A stretch of DNA of 64,000 nucleotides from Sutterella massiliensis (GCF_016899755.1 NZ_JACJJC010000002.1:1-64000); one strand, 5' to 3'; shown: positions 53,289 through 63,432, counted from the first letter of the stretch. Numbers and translations are program-made. The notes: generated from the sequence alone by a model not told the origin.

Positions 53289-55712
53289 ATGACCGTCGAG
53301 ACTGCGCCGCTTTTCCCGGACGACATGTACGCCACGAAGGAAGACGGTCTGCCCGCTCAGCCGATGCCTCGCGCTCAGCGGAAAACCATCGCCCCCTTCA
53401 GCTTCACAAAGCACCAGCACCGGATGCCGCTGCCCGGACCTTTTGTACCGGAGAAGCTTCCCGACGCCGACCTGCCGCTCTTTACACCGCAGGCGCCCGA
53501 CGTCGTCGTCACGGCACAGGGGCTGATCGATACCTGCGGACTTTATCTGCCTGCGCACGAAGTCGAAAAAATTCGAGAAGCCTATCGCTACGCCGACAAT
53601 GCGCATCTCGGGCAGTTCAGAAAGTCGGGCGAACCTTACATTACGCATCCGATTTCGGTCGCCTCCATCCTTGCCTCTTGGCGCATGGACGCCGAAACCA
53701 TTCAGGCGGGCCTCATGCACGACGTGCTCGAAGACACGGGCACGAGCAAGCGTGAAATGGCTGAAAAATTCGGCACCGACGTTGCCGAGCTTGTCGACGG
53801 GGTCTCCAAGCTCGATAAGTTGCGCTTCTCGTCGAACGAAATCGCTCAGGCCGAGAGCTTCCGAAAGATGCTCCTGGCGATGTCGCGGGACGTTCGCGTC
53901 ATTCTCGTGAAGCTCGCCGACCGTTTGCACAACATGCGCACGCTCGGCGTCATGCGGCCGGAAAAGCGTGCACGCATTGCCAAGGAAACGCTCGACATTT
54001 ACGTACCGATTGCGCACCGCCTGGGGCTCAACAATGTGTTCCGCGAACTGCAGGAACTGAGCTTTGCCAACCGTTATCCCTTCCGCTACAAGGTCCTCTA
54101 CGACAACGTCCTCAAGACGCGCAACAACCGCCGCGCAATTCTCGAGCGCATCCTGAACGAAACTAAGGCTTCGCTTTCGAAGTCCGGCATCCGTTGCCGC
54201 ATTCTCGGTCGAGACAAAACGATTTACGGCATCTACAACAAGATGCGCGAAAAGCACCAGTCCTTCTCCGATGCGCTCGACATTTACGGTTTTCGCGTCA
54301 TCGTCCGTTCGAAAGACGACTGCTATCTGACTTTGGGAGCGCTGCACCAGCTCTATAAGCCAGTCCATGCTCGATTCAAGGACTTCATTGCCATCCCCAA
54401 GGCCAACGGTTACCAGAGCCTGCATACCACTGTGATCGGCCCGGACGGTACGCCCATCGAATACCAAATTCGCACCGAGGAGATGCACCGCATCAACGAG
54501 AACGGCATTCTCGTTCACTGGCTCTACAACATCGACGAAGATGCAGCGGACCTGCAGTCCCGCACGGCGGCGTGGCTGCAAAATCTGCTCGAAATTCAGC
54601 GCACCAGCAAGGACAGCACGGAATTCCTTGAAAACATTAAGGTCGACCTTTTCCCGAACCGCATTTACGTCTTTACGCCCAAGGGAAAAATCATTTCGCT
54701 GCCGAAGGGGTCAACACCGATCGACTTCGCTTACGAAATTCACACCGATGTCGGCAACCACACCGAAAGTGTGCGCATCAACAGCGAAGTGAAGCCCCTC
54801 TCGAGCAGCCTGCGTAACGGCGACCTCGTGCAGGTCGTCACGTCGCCCGATGCCCACCCGAATCCGCAGTGGCTCGGCTGGGTTCACTCTGGGAAGGCCC
54901 GAGCAGAAATTCGTCAATACCTGCGCACCTGCCAATTCGATGAATCGACGAAGCTCGGCCGACTTGCCTTGGAAGCACTCGCCGAAGAGCAAAAGGTCGA
55001 TCTCTACGCCGTGCCGACCTCCGTGATGGAAAAGCTCTTCAAGGAATTCGGCGTCGACAGTGTTGCGTCGCTCTACGCAGCAATCGGCTTGGGGAAGGCC
55101 CTTGCAGCTGCCGTTTTGCACCGGCTCATGAGTCTTCTGCAGGCTGAAGGCAAGCGCGACGCCGACCTGGCGCTTCCTGCCGTCATCATCAACGGCAACG
55201 AGGGCACGGCGCAGCACCTCGCACCCTGCTGCCACCCGATTCCGGGCGACCGCATCACCGGTATGAATCGACCGGGCGTCGGTGTCACTGTGCACCGAGC
55301 AGACTGCCCGCACGCCGAACGCGGCCGCCAAGCCGACCCGAGCCGCTGGATGACGCTCGAATGGGGCTCGCCCAAGCCGGGCGCCCATTTCCCCGTTCCG
55401 CTCGAAGTGCGCGTCACGGACGCACACGCCGGTCTTGCGGTCGTCGCAACGTCGGTTTCCGAAGCCAACTCGAGCATCACAGCTGTATCGCTCGAAGAAG
55501 AAGGGAAGGATCAAATCGTCCTCGTCACTGTTCAGGTGCGAGACAAGAATCACCTGATCCACGTCATGCGAACAATCCGCCAGAACGAAGCCGTTCTGCG
55601 CGTAAAGCGCATCCTGGACGATACGTCCGTCGCGAAGAACGCAAGGAACTTAACCAAACTCGCTAAACCCGGGAAGGTCACTTCCGATGGTCTGGGAAGC
55701 TCGAAAGCCTGA
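53289..55712 (+). CDS. spoT: Bifunctional (p)ppGpp synthetase/hydrolase
   Basis: An 807-residue RelA/SpoT homologue that makes and degrades the alarmone ppGpp. The N-terminal HD hydrolase domain is intact (THPISVASIL, MHDVLEDTG), so hydrolysis is expected. The synthetase domain (DALDIYGFRVIV, FKDFIAIPKANGYQSLHT), TGS domain, helical and Cys-containing region (LAPCCHPIPGD) and C-terminal ACT domain follow in order. The first 75 residues, before the HD domain, are longer than usual and Pro-rich. Start set by AAAAGGA; an ATG 42 bases upstream is possible. Whether a separate RelA exists cannot be seen here. Confidence 0.95.
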   Translation: MTVETAPLFPDDMYATKEDGLPAQPMPRAQRKTIAPFSFTKHQHRMPLPGPFVPEKLPDADLPLFTPQAPDVVVTAQGLIDTCGLYLPAHEVEKIREAYRYADNAHLGQFRKSGEPYITHPISVASILASWRMDAETIQAGLMHDVLEDTGTSKREMAEKFGTDVAELVDGVSKLDKLRFSSNEIAQAESFRKMLLAMSRDVRVILVKLADRLHNMRTLGVMRPEKRARIAKETLDIYVPIAHRLGLNNVFRELQELSFANRYPFRYKVLYDNVLKTRNNRRAILERILNETKASLSKSGIRCRILGRDKTIYGIYNKMREKHQSFSDALDIYGFRVIVRSKDDCYLTLGALHQLYKPVHARFKDFIAIPKANGYQSLHTTVIGPDGTPIEYQIRTEEMHRINENGILVHWLYNIDEDAADLQSRTAAWLQNLLEIQRTSKDSTEFLENIKVDLFPNRIYVFTPKGKIISLPKGSTPIDFAYEIHTDVGNHTESVRINSEVKPLSSSLRNGDLVQVVTSPDAHPNPQWLGWVHSGKARAEIRQYLRTCQFDESTKLGRLALEALAEEQKVDLYAVPTSVMEKLFKEFGVDSVASLYAAIGLGKALAAAVLHRLMSLLQAEGKRDADLALPAVIINGNEGTAQHLAPCCHPIPGDRITGMNRPGVGVTVHRADCPHAERGRQADPSRWMTLEWGSPKPGAHFPVPLEVRVTDAHAGLAVVATSVSEANSSITAVSLEEEGKDQIVLVTVQVRDKNHLIHVMRTIRQNEAVLRVKRILDDTSVAKNARNLTKLAKPGKVTSDGLGSSKA

Positions 55713-55737
55713 CTGACCCAGGCCTCGTGATGATGTG

Positions 55738-55775
55738 CGGCAACGGCTTTAAACCGTTGCCGCCTTGCTTTTATC
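55738..55775 (+). terminator. Terminator after spoT
   Basis: CGGCAACGG / CCGTTGCCG around TTTAAA-like loop sequence, followed by CCTTGCTTTT. It lies between convergent spoT and greB. Confidence 0.7.
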
Positions 55776-55807
55776 AGCACCCCCCTCACGCCCTCTCAGG
55801 CCTCTTT

Positions 55808-56365
55808 TCAGGGGATCGGCTGTTCGTTGGTGTAGGTAACTTCAAGGATCTCGATGGTATCGACACCAGCGGGATGTGTGCTCGTTGCAGGCGTCGGAAG
55901 CTTCACCTCGTCGCCCTCATGGTGCTTGAGTAAGACCCGAGCGATCGGGCTGATCCAGCTCACGTCGCCATGCGATGCATCTGCCTCATCAATGCCGACG
56001 ATTCGGATTTTGCGCTCTTCGCCGCGTTGATTGACGTATAGAACAGTCGCGCCAAAAAAGACCTGATCCGTTTCGGGATGCGACTCAGGGTCGACAACCT
56101 CCGCGGATTCGATGCGCTTATTGAGGAAGCGAATGCGTCGGTCGATCTCTCTCAGGCGTCTTTTGCCGTACAGATAGTCGCCGTTCTCGCTTCGATCGCC
56201 GTTGCTCGCAGCCCAGGAAACGACATTGACGACCTCGGGACGTTCGACGTTGACCAGGTGTTCACGCTCATCAAGCAACCGTCGATAACAGGCCGGCGTC
56301 ATATAGTTTTTGGTATTCGGCGGCAGCCCGGGAAGCTTCACTTCGTCATCATCGTCTTGAGCCAT
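55808..56365 (-). CDS. greB: Transcription elongation factor GreB
   Basis: A 185-residue factor that enters the RNA polymerase secondary channel and stimulates cleavage of backtracked transcripts. The N-terminal coiled coil with the acidic tip (SENGDYLYGKRRLREIDRRIRFL) and the C-terminal FKBP-like domain (VGIDEADASHGDVSWISPIARVLL) identify GreB over GreA. The ATG at 56365 has AGAGG 7 bases upstream; in-frame starts at 56383 and above are less likely. An acidic DDDDE stretch follows the start. Confidence 0.92.
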   Translation of the reverse strand: MAQDDDDEVKLPGLPPNTKNYMTPACYRRLLDEREHLVNVERPEVVNVVSWAASNGDRSENGDYLYGKRRLREIDRRIRFLNKRIESAEVVDPESHPETDQVFFGATVLYVNQRGEERKIRIVGIDEADASHGDVSWISPIARVLLKHHEGDEVKLPTPATSTHPAGVDTIEILEVTYTNEQPIP

Positions 56366-56651
56366 GATTTGCCTCTTCGCCATCCCGATTTCAACAATCA
56401 TCGGAAAGCAGAACAGTTTCAAAGCGTCCGATTTTAGAGAATCTTGTGGGAAACGGTTCGGTCTGCAACCTGCCCAGCAATGGAGACCCACGGGCTTCTC
56501 GCGGTCAGACGAAACGCAAAGCCTCCTACCTAAGCTACGCTTTTTGAGCAACGGTAGAGAATGATTGCACGGTCGGCGAATTTAACCTGCACCCTTCGGA
56601 TAACACACCTTTTGTCTTTCTGCGTAAACAAAGGATTCAAAGGGCTACAGG
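56366..56651. other. Intergenic region upstream of greB
   Basis: No gene recognised between greB and the tRNA-Ala terminator. It must hold the leftward greB promoter, but no convincing pair of hexamers was found. Confidence 0.4.
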
Positions 56652-56683
56652 CAAAAAAAAGGGGCGTAGTAAACGCCCCTTTC
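56652..56683 (-). terminator. Terminator of tRNA-Ala
   Basis: In the leftward transcript GGGGCGT/ACGCCCC forms a stem with a five-base loop followed by a run of eight T (AAAAAAAA on the plus strand, 56653-56660). Confidence 0.85.
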
Positions 56684-56692
56684 GATATTCTG

Positions 56693-56768
56693 TGGTGGAG
56701 AGGAGGAGGATCGAACTCCCGACCTCTGCATTGCGAACGCAGCGCTCTCCCAGCTGAGCTACCCCCCC
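56693..56768 (-). tRNA. tRNA-Ala (CGC)
   Basis: A full cloverleaf with encoded CCA. The loop TTCGCAA gives anticodon CGC, reading GCG. The 5' acceptor strand is seven consecutive G, and the 3' strand CCTCTCC gives the G3-U70 alanine identity pair plus a second G5-U68 wobble. Confidence 0.94.
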
Positions 56769-56922
56769 ATGCAGGAGACAAATTGTGCATGACTTTTCTT
56801 CTTTTGGCAATAGCCAGGGACAAAAATGACGCGAGAACGCTACAACATCATCCGATCGGATGATTTATGGCGATATTGGCAATGGAGCGGACTGAACGAA
56901 CCATATGCGCCATAATGGCGAG

Positions 56923-57351
56923 ATGCAGAAAATCGACTTTCACTTCAACGTTTCCGACCGCCTGCGCTACGCCTGTCTGGTTGCCAGAACCGTACTGCGC
57001 CGCGGGTTGACGCTCGCGCTCTGGAGTTCGGACGAAAGACGGCTTCGCGATCTGGATGCGCTGCTGTGGCGCTTTAACGATTTGGCTTTTCTGCCGCATG
57101 TCTACAGTTCGTCGCCGCTCGCAGGTGAAACACCGATTCTGATCTCCACAGATCTTTCGACGCTCAATGGCGACGTTCTGCTGCTTCTTGACGATCATCT
57201 GCCGCCCACTTGGCAGACCGATTTTGCGCGCTTCAATCGCATCATTGACGTTGTCAGTACCAATCCCCAAGAACTCGCACTCTCGCGGGATCGGTATCGC
57301 GCCTATCGCGCGGCGGGTGTTGAGCTTGCAGCGTACGATCGCCGTCAGTAA
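56923..57351 (+). CDS. holC: DNA polymerase III chi subunit
   Basis: A 142-residue protein resembling HolC, which links the clamp loader to single-strand-binding protein. It has the N-terminal IDFHFNVSDRLRYACLVARTVLRRG, a central LWRFNDLAFLPHV segment, and the LLLLDDHLPP and RYRAYRAAGVELAAYD regions. The start MQKIDFHFN is preferred to an in-frame ATG 18 bases upstream. It lies before a small unknown gene and valS; a holC-valS neighbourhood is common in proteobacteria. Confidence 0.85.
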   Translation: MQKIDFHFNVSDRLRYACLVARTVLRRGLTLALWSSDERRLRDLDALLWRFNDLAFLPHVYSSSPLAGETPILISTDLSTLNGDVLLLLDDHLPPTWQTDFARFNRIIDVVSTNPQELALSRDRYRAYRAAGVELAAYDRRQ

Positions 57352-57371
57352 TCCCTTTCGGAACAAATTCA

Positions 57372-57815
57372 ATGGAACGCCAAGAACCCGTCATTGACTC
57401 CGCACAAATGCTTCAGGATCGCGTCAAGCTTACTTGGCGCGAGATCCGCGACCTGGCGTCTGCCGATCAAAAGGCGGAAACCGCCGCTCAGCAGAGCAAC
57501 ACCCCCTCTGCCGGCAAGGCGAGTGCGGACGCACCTCTGACAGAACCCGCCCTTCTGCAACCGTCGGCGCCGTCCGAACCGGCTCGCATTGAGCCTTCGC
57601 TCTCGGCCGAAGACCGTGCCGCCATCATTGCGTATCTGTCGCCTCGACTCGAAGAAACGCTTCGCAGTGCGCTTCGCGACGCACTGGAGATGGCGCTTGC
57701 CAATGCGTTTACGCGCGTACGAAGCGATGTCGAACGCTCGATCGGCACGCTCGTTTCGCAGACCGTTGCCAAGGAGCTCGAAAGCCTCGATCTCTCGAAG
57801 ATCCTCAAGCGCTGA
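57372..57815 (+). CDS. Small unknown protein between holC and valS
   Basis: A 147-residue protein of unknown function. The N-terminal third is helical, the middle (about 40-75) is Ala/Pro/Ser-rich and probably disordered. The C-terminal half is a long amphipathic helical region (LSPRLEETLRSALRDALEMALANAFTRVRSDVERSIG). No catalytic motif or signal peptide. Small proteins of this layout occur in the same place in other Burkholderiales. It lies 20 bases after holC and is probably co-transcribed. Confidence 0.7.
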   Translation: MERQEPVIDSAQMLQDRVKLTWREIRDLASADQKAETAAQQSNTPSAGKASADAPLTEPALLQPSAPSEPARIEPSLSAEDRAAIIAYLSPRLEETLRSALRDALEMALANAFTRVRSDVERSIGTLVSQTVAKELESLDLSKILKR

Positions 57816-57983
57816 TTTTCGACATCAATACACTTCACCTACGCGCAGTGCCGCATCTCACGCGTGAGCGATCGTGAGAAAATAAATCACTTTTTCTGTT
57901 GGGCGGGCGTCGACTAAGCGGGAGGAATGCATTCCGCCTGCTTCGACGTCTTTTGACCCTCCTCTCTTATTCAAGACCTCAAG

Positions 57984-60821
57984 ATGACGGACAAAAAGAC
58001 CGAACTTGCCAAGAGCTTTGAACCGGCGGAAATTGAAGCCCGCTGGTATCCGACTTGGGAGTCGCGCGGCTACTTCCGAGCCGGCCTCGACCCGAAAAAG
58101 CCCAGCTTCTCCATCCAGCTGCCGCCGCCCAACATCACGGGCATTCTGCACATGGGGCACGCCTTCAATCAGACCGTGATGGATACGCTCACGCGCTATC
58201 ACCGTATGGCGGGCTACAACACGCTCTGGCTCCCGGGTACGGACCATGCGGGCATTGCCACGCAGATCGTGGTCGAACGCAAGCTCGAAGCGCAGGGTAT
58301 TGACCGTCGCGACATCGGTCGAGAAGCCTTCAACGAAAAAATTTGGGAGTGGCAGAAGTACTCGGGCGGCACCATCCTTCAGCAGATGCGCCGTTTGGGT
58401 GACAGCGTCGATTGGGACCGTCTCTACTTCACGATGGACGAAAAGCTCTCGAAGGTCGTGGTCGAATGCTTCGTGTCGCTCTACGAGCAGGGCCTCATCT
58501 ACCGCGGCAACCGTCTCGTGAACTGGGATCCGAAGCTGCAGAGCGCCGTTTCCGACCTCGAAGTTGAAAGCAAGGAAACCGACGGCCACCTCTGGGAAAT
58601 CCGCTACCCGGGCGCCGACGGCTCCGAAGGCGTCGTGGTGGCAACCACGCGTCCGGAAACGCTCTTCGGCGACCAGGCCGTGGCCGTGCACCCCGAAGAC
58701 GAACGCTACAAGGCGCTCATCGGCAAGACGCTCAAGCTCCCGCTCACCGACCGCGAGATTCCCGTCATCGCCGACGAATATGTCGACCGCGAATTCGGCT
58801 CGGGCTGCGTCAAGATCACGCCGGCGCACGACTTCAACGACTTTGAAGTCGGTCGCCGCCACAATCTCCCGCTTCTCAATGTGCTCACGAAGACCGCGCA
58901 CATGAATGAGAACGTGCCCGAAAAGTATCGCGGCATGGACCGTTACGAGTGCCGAAAGGCCGCTCTGAAGGACCTTGAAGCCGCCGGTCTCCTGGTCGGC
59001 ATTAAGCCTATCAAGCACATGGTGCCGTTCGTTGCGCGCACGGGCGAAGTCGTCGAACCGATGCTTTCCGAGCAGTGGTATCTCGCAATGAGCAAGCCCG
59101 CGCCCGAAGGCGTGCTCCACCCGGGCAAGTCGCTTGCCGAAGAAGGGCTCGAAGCGGTCGAAACGGGCGACGTGAACATCTTCCCGGCCGAATGGCGCGG
59201 CGTCTATCGCCAGTGGCTCGAAAACATTCAGGACTGGTGTCTCTCGCGCCAGCTCTGGTGGGGCCATCAGATTCCCGCTTGGTACGACGACAAGGGCAAC
59301 GTCTACGTCGCTCGGACGGAAGAAGAAGCTCAGCAGAAAGCGGGCGAAGGCGTTTCGCTTCGCCGGGATGAGGACGTGCTCGACACGTGGTTCTCGTCCG
59401 CGCTCGTGCCCTTCTCCACGCTTGGCTGGCCCAAGCCCCAGGGGGACGACCGCACGGCACTCGACCTCTATCTGCCGAGCACGGTGCTCGTTACGGGTTA
59501 CGACATTCTCTTCTTCTGGGTGGCCCGCATGGTCATGATGACGCGCCACTTCACGGGCCGCGTCCCCTTCAAGAACGTGTACATCCACGGTCTCGTGCGC
59601 GACGCCGAAGGCAAGAAGATGTCTAAGAGCGAAGGCAACACCCTCGATCCGCTCGACATCATTCAGGGCATCGACCTTGAGTCCCTCGTCGTCAAGAACA
59701 CGAAGGGCCTGCGTCAGCCTGAAAAGGCGCCGATCGTCGAAAAGAAGCTGCGCAAGAACTACCCGAACGGCATTGCCGCGCACGGCGCCGATGCGCTGCG
59801 CTTCACGATGGCCGCCTACGCTACGCTCGGGCGCAATGTGAACTTCGACATCAAGCGCGCCGAAGGCTATCGCAACTTCTGCACGAAGCTTTGGAACGCC
59901 ACGCGCTTCGTTCTCATGAACGTTGAAGGTGCCGATTGCGGTGTGGGTGCGACGGCCGGTGCGCCGATGGAATTCTCGTTCGTCGATCGCTGGATTCAGA
60001 GCGAACTCGAGCAGACGATCGATACGGTGATTCGTGCCTACGCCGACTACCGCCTCGACAATGCCGCCAACGCCATTTACTCGTTCGTCTGGAACGAGTA
60101 CTGCGACTGGTACCTGGAACTCGCCAAGGTTCAGCTCAAGGGCAACGAAGCGCAGGCTCGTGCGACGCGCCACACCCTGGTCACCGTTCTTGAGACGGTG
60201 CTGCGTCTCGCGCACCCGATCATTCCGTTCATCACCGAAGAGCTCTGGCAGACGGTGTCGGTTGCGGCCGGCGTCCGCGCCGAAGCGGAAGAAACCTCCA
60301 TCATGATTCAGGCTTATCCGACCTACGAAGCCGATCGTGTGGACACCGCCGCCTGCGAACAGATGAAGGATGTCAAGGCCATCATCGACTCGGTTCGCAA
60401 CCTTCGCGGCGAAATGAAGCTCTCGCCCTCGCAGAAGGTTCCGCTACTGATGTCGGGTTCGGCGGACGCCTGTGCGGAATACGCCCCCTACCTTCAGTTC
60501 CTCGCTCGCCTGCAGTCCGTCGAGCACGCAGAGAATCTCGACGATCAGGCCAAGGGCACCGTCGCGCCTGTAGCAATCGTCGGCGACTTTAAGCTCATGC
60601 TCAAGGTTGAGATTGACGTTGCCGCCGAACGCGATCGCCTCTCGAAGGAAGTGGCAAGACTCACCGGCGAAGTGGCCAAGTGCGAAGGCAAGCTCTCCAA
60701 CGAGCGCTTTGTCTCGAAGGCGCCCGAAGCTGTCGTGGCTGCCGAGCGTAAGCGTCTTGAGGACTTCAAGGCACTGCTTGCCAAGGTGTCGGAACAGCTC
60801 GCAAAGCTTCCCGCTGCGTAA
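57984..60821 (+). CDS. valS: Valyl-tRNA synthetase
   Basis: A 945-residue class I synthetase charging tRNA-Val. The signature HMGH (56-59) and KMSKS (545-549) motifs, the CP1 editing domain (about 190-340), the anticodon-binding domain and the C-terminal coiled coil (about 880-945) are in the expected order. The length is standard. The ribosome binding site is weak. It ends before a strong bidirectional terminator. Confidence 0.98.
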   Translation: MTDKKTELAKSFEPAEIEARWYPTWESRGYFRAGLDPKKPSFSIQLPPPNITGILHMGHAFNQTVMDTLTRYHRMAGYNTLWLPGTDHAGIATQIVVERKLEAQGIDRRDIGREAFNEKIWEWQKYSGGTILQQMRRLGDSVDWDRLYFTMDEKLSKVVVECFVSLYEQGLIYRGNRLVNWDPKLQSAVSDLEVESKETDGHLWEIRYPGADGSEGVVVATTRPETLFGDQAVAVHPEDERYKALIGKTLKLPLTDREIPVIADEYVDREFGSGCVKITPAHDFNDFEVGRRHNLPLLNVLTKTAHMNENVPEKYRGMDRYECRKAALKDLEAAGLLVGIKPIKHMVPFVARTGEVVEPMLSEQWYLAMSKPAPEGVLHPGKSLAEEGLEAVETGDVNIFPAEWRGVYRQWLENIQDWCLSRQLWWGHQIPAWYDDKGNVYVARTEEEAQQKAGEGVSLRRDEDVLDTWFSSALVPFSTLGWPKPQGDDRTALDLYLPSTVLVTGYDILFFWVARMVMMTRHFTGRVPFKNVYIHGLVRDAEGKKMSKSEGNTLDPLDIIQGIDLESLVVKNTKGLRQPEKAPIVEKKLRKNYPNGIAAHGADALRFTMAAYATLGRNVNFDIKRAEGYRNFCTKLWNATRFVLMNVEGADCGVGATAGAPMEFSFVDRWIQSELEQTIDTVIRAYADYRLDNAANAIYSFVWNEYCDWYLELAKVQLKGNEAQARATRHTLVTVLETVLRLAHPIIPFITEELWQTVSVAAGVRAEAEETSIMIQAYPTYEADRVDTAACEQMKDVKAIIDSVRNLRGEMKLSPSQKVPLLMSGSADACAEYAPYLQFLARLQSVEHAENLDDQAKGTVAPVAIVGDFKLMLKVEIDVAAERDRLSKEVARLTGEVAKCEGKLSNERFVSKAPEAVVAAERKRLEDFKALLAKVSEQLAKLPAA

Positions 60822-60844
60822 TCGCTTTTCCGCCCTATGAAGAA

Positions 60845-60880
60845 CGCCCTGTGAATCATCGGTTCACAGGGCGGTTTTGC
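60845..60880. terminator. Bidirectional terminator valS / lapC
   Basis: An 11-bp perfect stem CGCCCTGTGAA / TTCACAGGGCG with a seven-base loop, followed by GTTTTG. The two flanking genes converge here. Confidence 0.8.
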
Positions 60881-60892
60881 AACAGTCAGATT

Positions 60893-62701
60893 TTAGTCAA
60901 GGTACTTGCCGCGCATGTCCAGGTAGTAAGGAAGCCACTTCTTCATCGGACCTTCGGGCATATCCCCCCAGTCCGACAGCCGATGCCCTTCCATCATGCC
61001 CGTTCCCTTGATAAGAAGCACGTCGTCGCCCGACACCAAGGCGTCCTCCAAGTAGCTGCTTGAGATAAACACATCTCGCCCGCCCGACGCAAAGAGATCA
61101 ACCCCGACACTGAAGTCCGGAAGCGGATTCTGCACCTTGAGAAGGCGCTTCATGAGCGTCGGCGCAATGTCGTATGCCGTCGTTCTGTAGTCAATTGTGT
61201 GCGGTGTCATGCCCGGCCAATGAATAATGAGCGGAATCTTGATTTGCGCCTTCGAGAAGTTGCTGTTGTGGCCCCAATAGTTCAATCGACTGTCATTGAA
61301 TTCCTCACCGTGGTCGGACGTGAAAATGACAACCGTATTCTTTAGATAGCCTTCCTTTTCCAAGAATTTATAAGTTTCGCCGATAAGCTTATCGACCGTA
61401 TAAAGTGCATTCTTATAACGATTGAAGTACGGCTCAGGATCAAAATCGGGACCGAGTTTTAGATGATTGACCTCTTCCCAATAATTTTTGTACGGGAGAG
61501 TCGGATCATCGTCAGGCACTGCGTAGGAATGGACGCCGTCAAAGAAAAGAAAGCCGAAGAAGGGTTTGCCCGCCTTGTCCTTGGTCCAAGCCTTGAAGTC
61601 TTTCAAAGCATTCGGATCCCGTTCAAGGTCGTTTTTTCCTGCCGACCCCATGCGCAACGGACGAATATTGGAAAAGACGGTTGCATAAAACTCCGGCCGG
61701 TTGAGTGTCGACGATGTGAAGGGCGATACGGCATAGCCCTCCTGCATGAAACTTTCGATCAATACGGCCGGAATATTGCTTGTCAGGGCATACTTCCAAT
61801 AAAGCGGCGGAATACTGTAGAAGAGTCCGAAAACGCCGGCTCGCGTTGCGTTACCCGTTGAATAGTGATCCTTGAAAACGATGGATTTCTGGGCGATCGC
61901 GTACAGATTGGGCGTCGTGATCGGATCGACAACATCGCCTCTCAAGCAATCGACGGCGACAATTAAAACATTGAGTTTTTCCTGCCCCTCACCAAAGCGA
62001 AGCGGCGCCTTCGGGTAGTCGAAGGTTGAGCTTGCAGCCTCCTGCATATCCACCTTTTCCGTCTTCACCACGAGACCGTACTTGGCAAAAAAGGAATTTG
62101 CCCGAACGGGTCTGTAAAGCGGAATACGCTCGGTCAACGTTGTAATTGCACGGATATTTTGCGCAAAAGAAAATGCATAAACACAGTTAACAACTATATA
62201 TCCAAAAATCAGCAGAAGCGAAGGCCATAAGGCCCCTTTCTTTTCGGAAATCTTTCCGCATATTTTCACGCAGATTGCGGATAAAAGCATCAATGTCGTC
62301 ACGATCAACGCAATCTGAATGATCATGCCCGTTGAGAAGGAAATGACTTGACCATCCGTATTGATTGCAAGATCAATCATTGCCCAGTTGATATGAAACC
62401 GGTACTGCTGATAAACAAACGTATCGGATACCAGGGCGATGAAATAAAGCGAAAGTATTAAAAAAGAGACGAAACTTCCGGCTTTTTTGCTGAAACATGA
62501 CGCAGAAACACTGAATAGGCTCTGCAAAAGAAAGAGAACAAGAAAACTCAAACCGGATGCGGCAAAAAAAGCATATAAATACTGCCACCAAACAAAATCC
62601 GGATTGGTACTGAAAAATCTTAATGCAATAAATCCGCCAATAATTGCGGCAATGACGCTATTCCAAGCTGTATTTCTAATTGCAAGCCGTAAGCTAGTCA
62701 T
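60893..62701 (-). CDS. lapC: LapC/YejM-like inner membrane sulfatase-fold protein
   Basis: A 602-residue protein with five N-terminal transmembrane helices (residues about 1-190, DUF3413-like) and a periplasmic alkaline-phosphatase/sulfatase fold. The segment NVLIVAVDCLRGDVVDPITTPNLYAIA and HYSTGNATRAGVFGLFYSIPPLYW resemble E. coli YejM (PbgA/LapC), which senses lipopolysaccharide and protects LpxC from FtsH/LapB. Enzymatic residues are usually degenerate in that family. The start at 62701 has AGGGG 8 bases upstream; an in-frame ATG at 62734 lacks one. The gene is AT-richer than its neighbours. A phosphoethanolamine transferase role is a less likely alternative. Confidence 0.8.
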   Translation of the reverse strand: MTSLRLAIRNTAWNSVIAAIIGGFIALRFFSTNPDFVWWQYLYAFFAASGLSFLVLFLLQSLFSVSASCFSKKAGSFVSFLILSLYFIALVSDTFVYQQYRFHINWAMIDLAINTDGQVISFSTGMIIQIALIVTTLMLLSAICVKICGKISEKKGALWPSLLLIFGYIVVNCVYAFSFAQNIRAITTLTERIPLYRPVRANSFFAKYGLVVKTEKVDMQEAASSTFDYPKAPLRFGEGQEKLNVLIVAVDCLRGDVVDPITTPNLYAIAQKSIVFKDHYSTGNATRAGVFGLFYSIPPLYWKYALTSNIPAVLIESFMQEGYAVSPFTSSTLNRPEFYATVFSNIRPLRMGSAGKNDLERDPNALKDFKAWTKDKAGKPFFGFLFFDGVHSYAVPDDDPTLPYKNYWEEVNHLKLGPDFDPEPYFNRYKNALYTVDKLIGETYKFLEKEGYLKNTVVIFTSDHGEEFNDSRLNYWGHNSNFSKAQIKIPLIIHWPGMTPHTIDYRTTAYDIAPTLMKRLLKVQNPLPDFSVGVDLFASGGRDVFISSSYLEDALVSGDDVLLIKGTGMMEGHRLSDWGDMPEGPMKKWLPYYLDMRGKYLD

Positions 62702-62869
62702 CCGAGGCCCCTTGACAAAAAAAGAGGATGCCATTTTGAGGGAAGCGTGTAAAATTAATGGAAAGAGGGTTTGATTTCAAGCCTTTGAAAGAGGCCAAGT
62801 GGGTGAAATCCCTGCAGGAGCAGCTTTACCGACGGCCGCAAACAAGCCACCAAACCAAGGAGAAGAAAA

Positions 62870-63169
62870 ATGACTACCGTTGACCTGATCGTGAAAGCGA
62901 TTGAAGAACATAAGTCTATTGACTTCGGCTATCACGGATACGAACGTATCGTCTCACCCTACGCCTGCGGCCTTAACAATAACAACGAAATCAAGCTCCT
63001 TGCCATGCAGACGGGCGGCGGCAGCACCTCTGGTGTGGTGCACAAGCTTCGCTTCTTCACCGTTGCCGACATGCTTGCTCCTGCCGAAAGCGCCGAACCC
63101 TACGAAGCTGCTACGGAAGAAATCGAACCGGCCCTCAAGGAATTCATGAAGTTCTACGCCAAGTGCTGA
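62870..63169 (+). CDS. Small WYL-like unknown protein
   Basis: A 99-residue cytoplasmic protein. The core YERIVSPYACGLNNNNEIKLLAMQTGGGSTSGVVHKLRFFTVADM resembles the beta-rich part of WYL domains, without any DNA-binding domain. An acidic helical C terminus follows. A consensus AAGGAG site precedes the ATG. It is divergent from lapC and ends before a bidirectional terminator. Function unknown; a ligand-sensing or regulatory role is only an analogy. Confidence 0.75.
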   Translation: MTTVDLIVKAIEEHKSIDFGYHGYERIVSPYACGLNNNNEIKLLAMQTGGGSTSGVVHKLRFFTVADMLAPAESAEPYEAATEEIEPALKEFMKFYAKC

Positions 63170-63230
63170 TTTCTGGCATCCGTGCGTCACGCTGACGCTT
63201 TGAGCCGGATTACGGAGGCTACTTGCGACA

Positions 63231-63262
63231 AAGCCCGCATCGAAGAAGTTCGATGCGGGCTT
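63231..63262. terminator. Bidirectional terminator before the tRNA cluster
   Basis: A 14-bp perfect stem AAGCCCGCATCGAA / TTCGATGCGGGCTT with a four-base loop, between the WYL-like gene and tRNA-His. Confidence 0.8.
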
Positions 63263-63270
63263 GTGTTATG

Positions 63271-63347
63271 TGGGGTGGGAAATGGGACTCGAACCCACGA
63301 CAACCGGAATCACAATCCGGGACTCTACCAACTGAGCTATTCCCACC
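63271..63347 (-). tRNA. tRNA-His (GTG)
   Basis: The loop TTGTGAT gives anticodon GTG. The extra 5' G at position -1, required by HisRS, is encoded and pairs with C73. CCA is encoded. Last gene of the leftward Pro-Arg-His cluster. Confidence 0.95.
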
Positions 63348-63355
63348 AGAATTCG

Positions 63356-63432
63356 TGGCCTGCCCGGCAGGAATCGAACCCGCGACCACCTGCTTAGAAG
63401 GCAGATGCTCTATCCAACTGAGCTACGGGCAG
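63356..63432 (-). tRNA. tRNA-Arg (TCT)
   Basis: The loop CTTCTAA gives anticodon TCT, reading AGA/AGG. Acceptor CTGCCCG/CGGGCAG, discriminator G and encoded CCA. Second gene of the cluster, 8 bases before tRNA-His. Confidence 0.95.

Noticed and set aside
57858..60215. Open frame of 785 codons opposite valS
   Set aside because: Antisense shadow of valS, whose HMGH and KMSKS motifs prove the coding strand.
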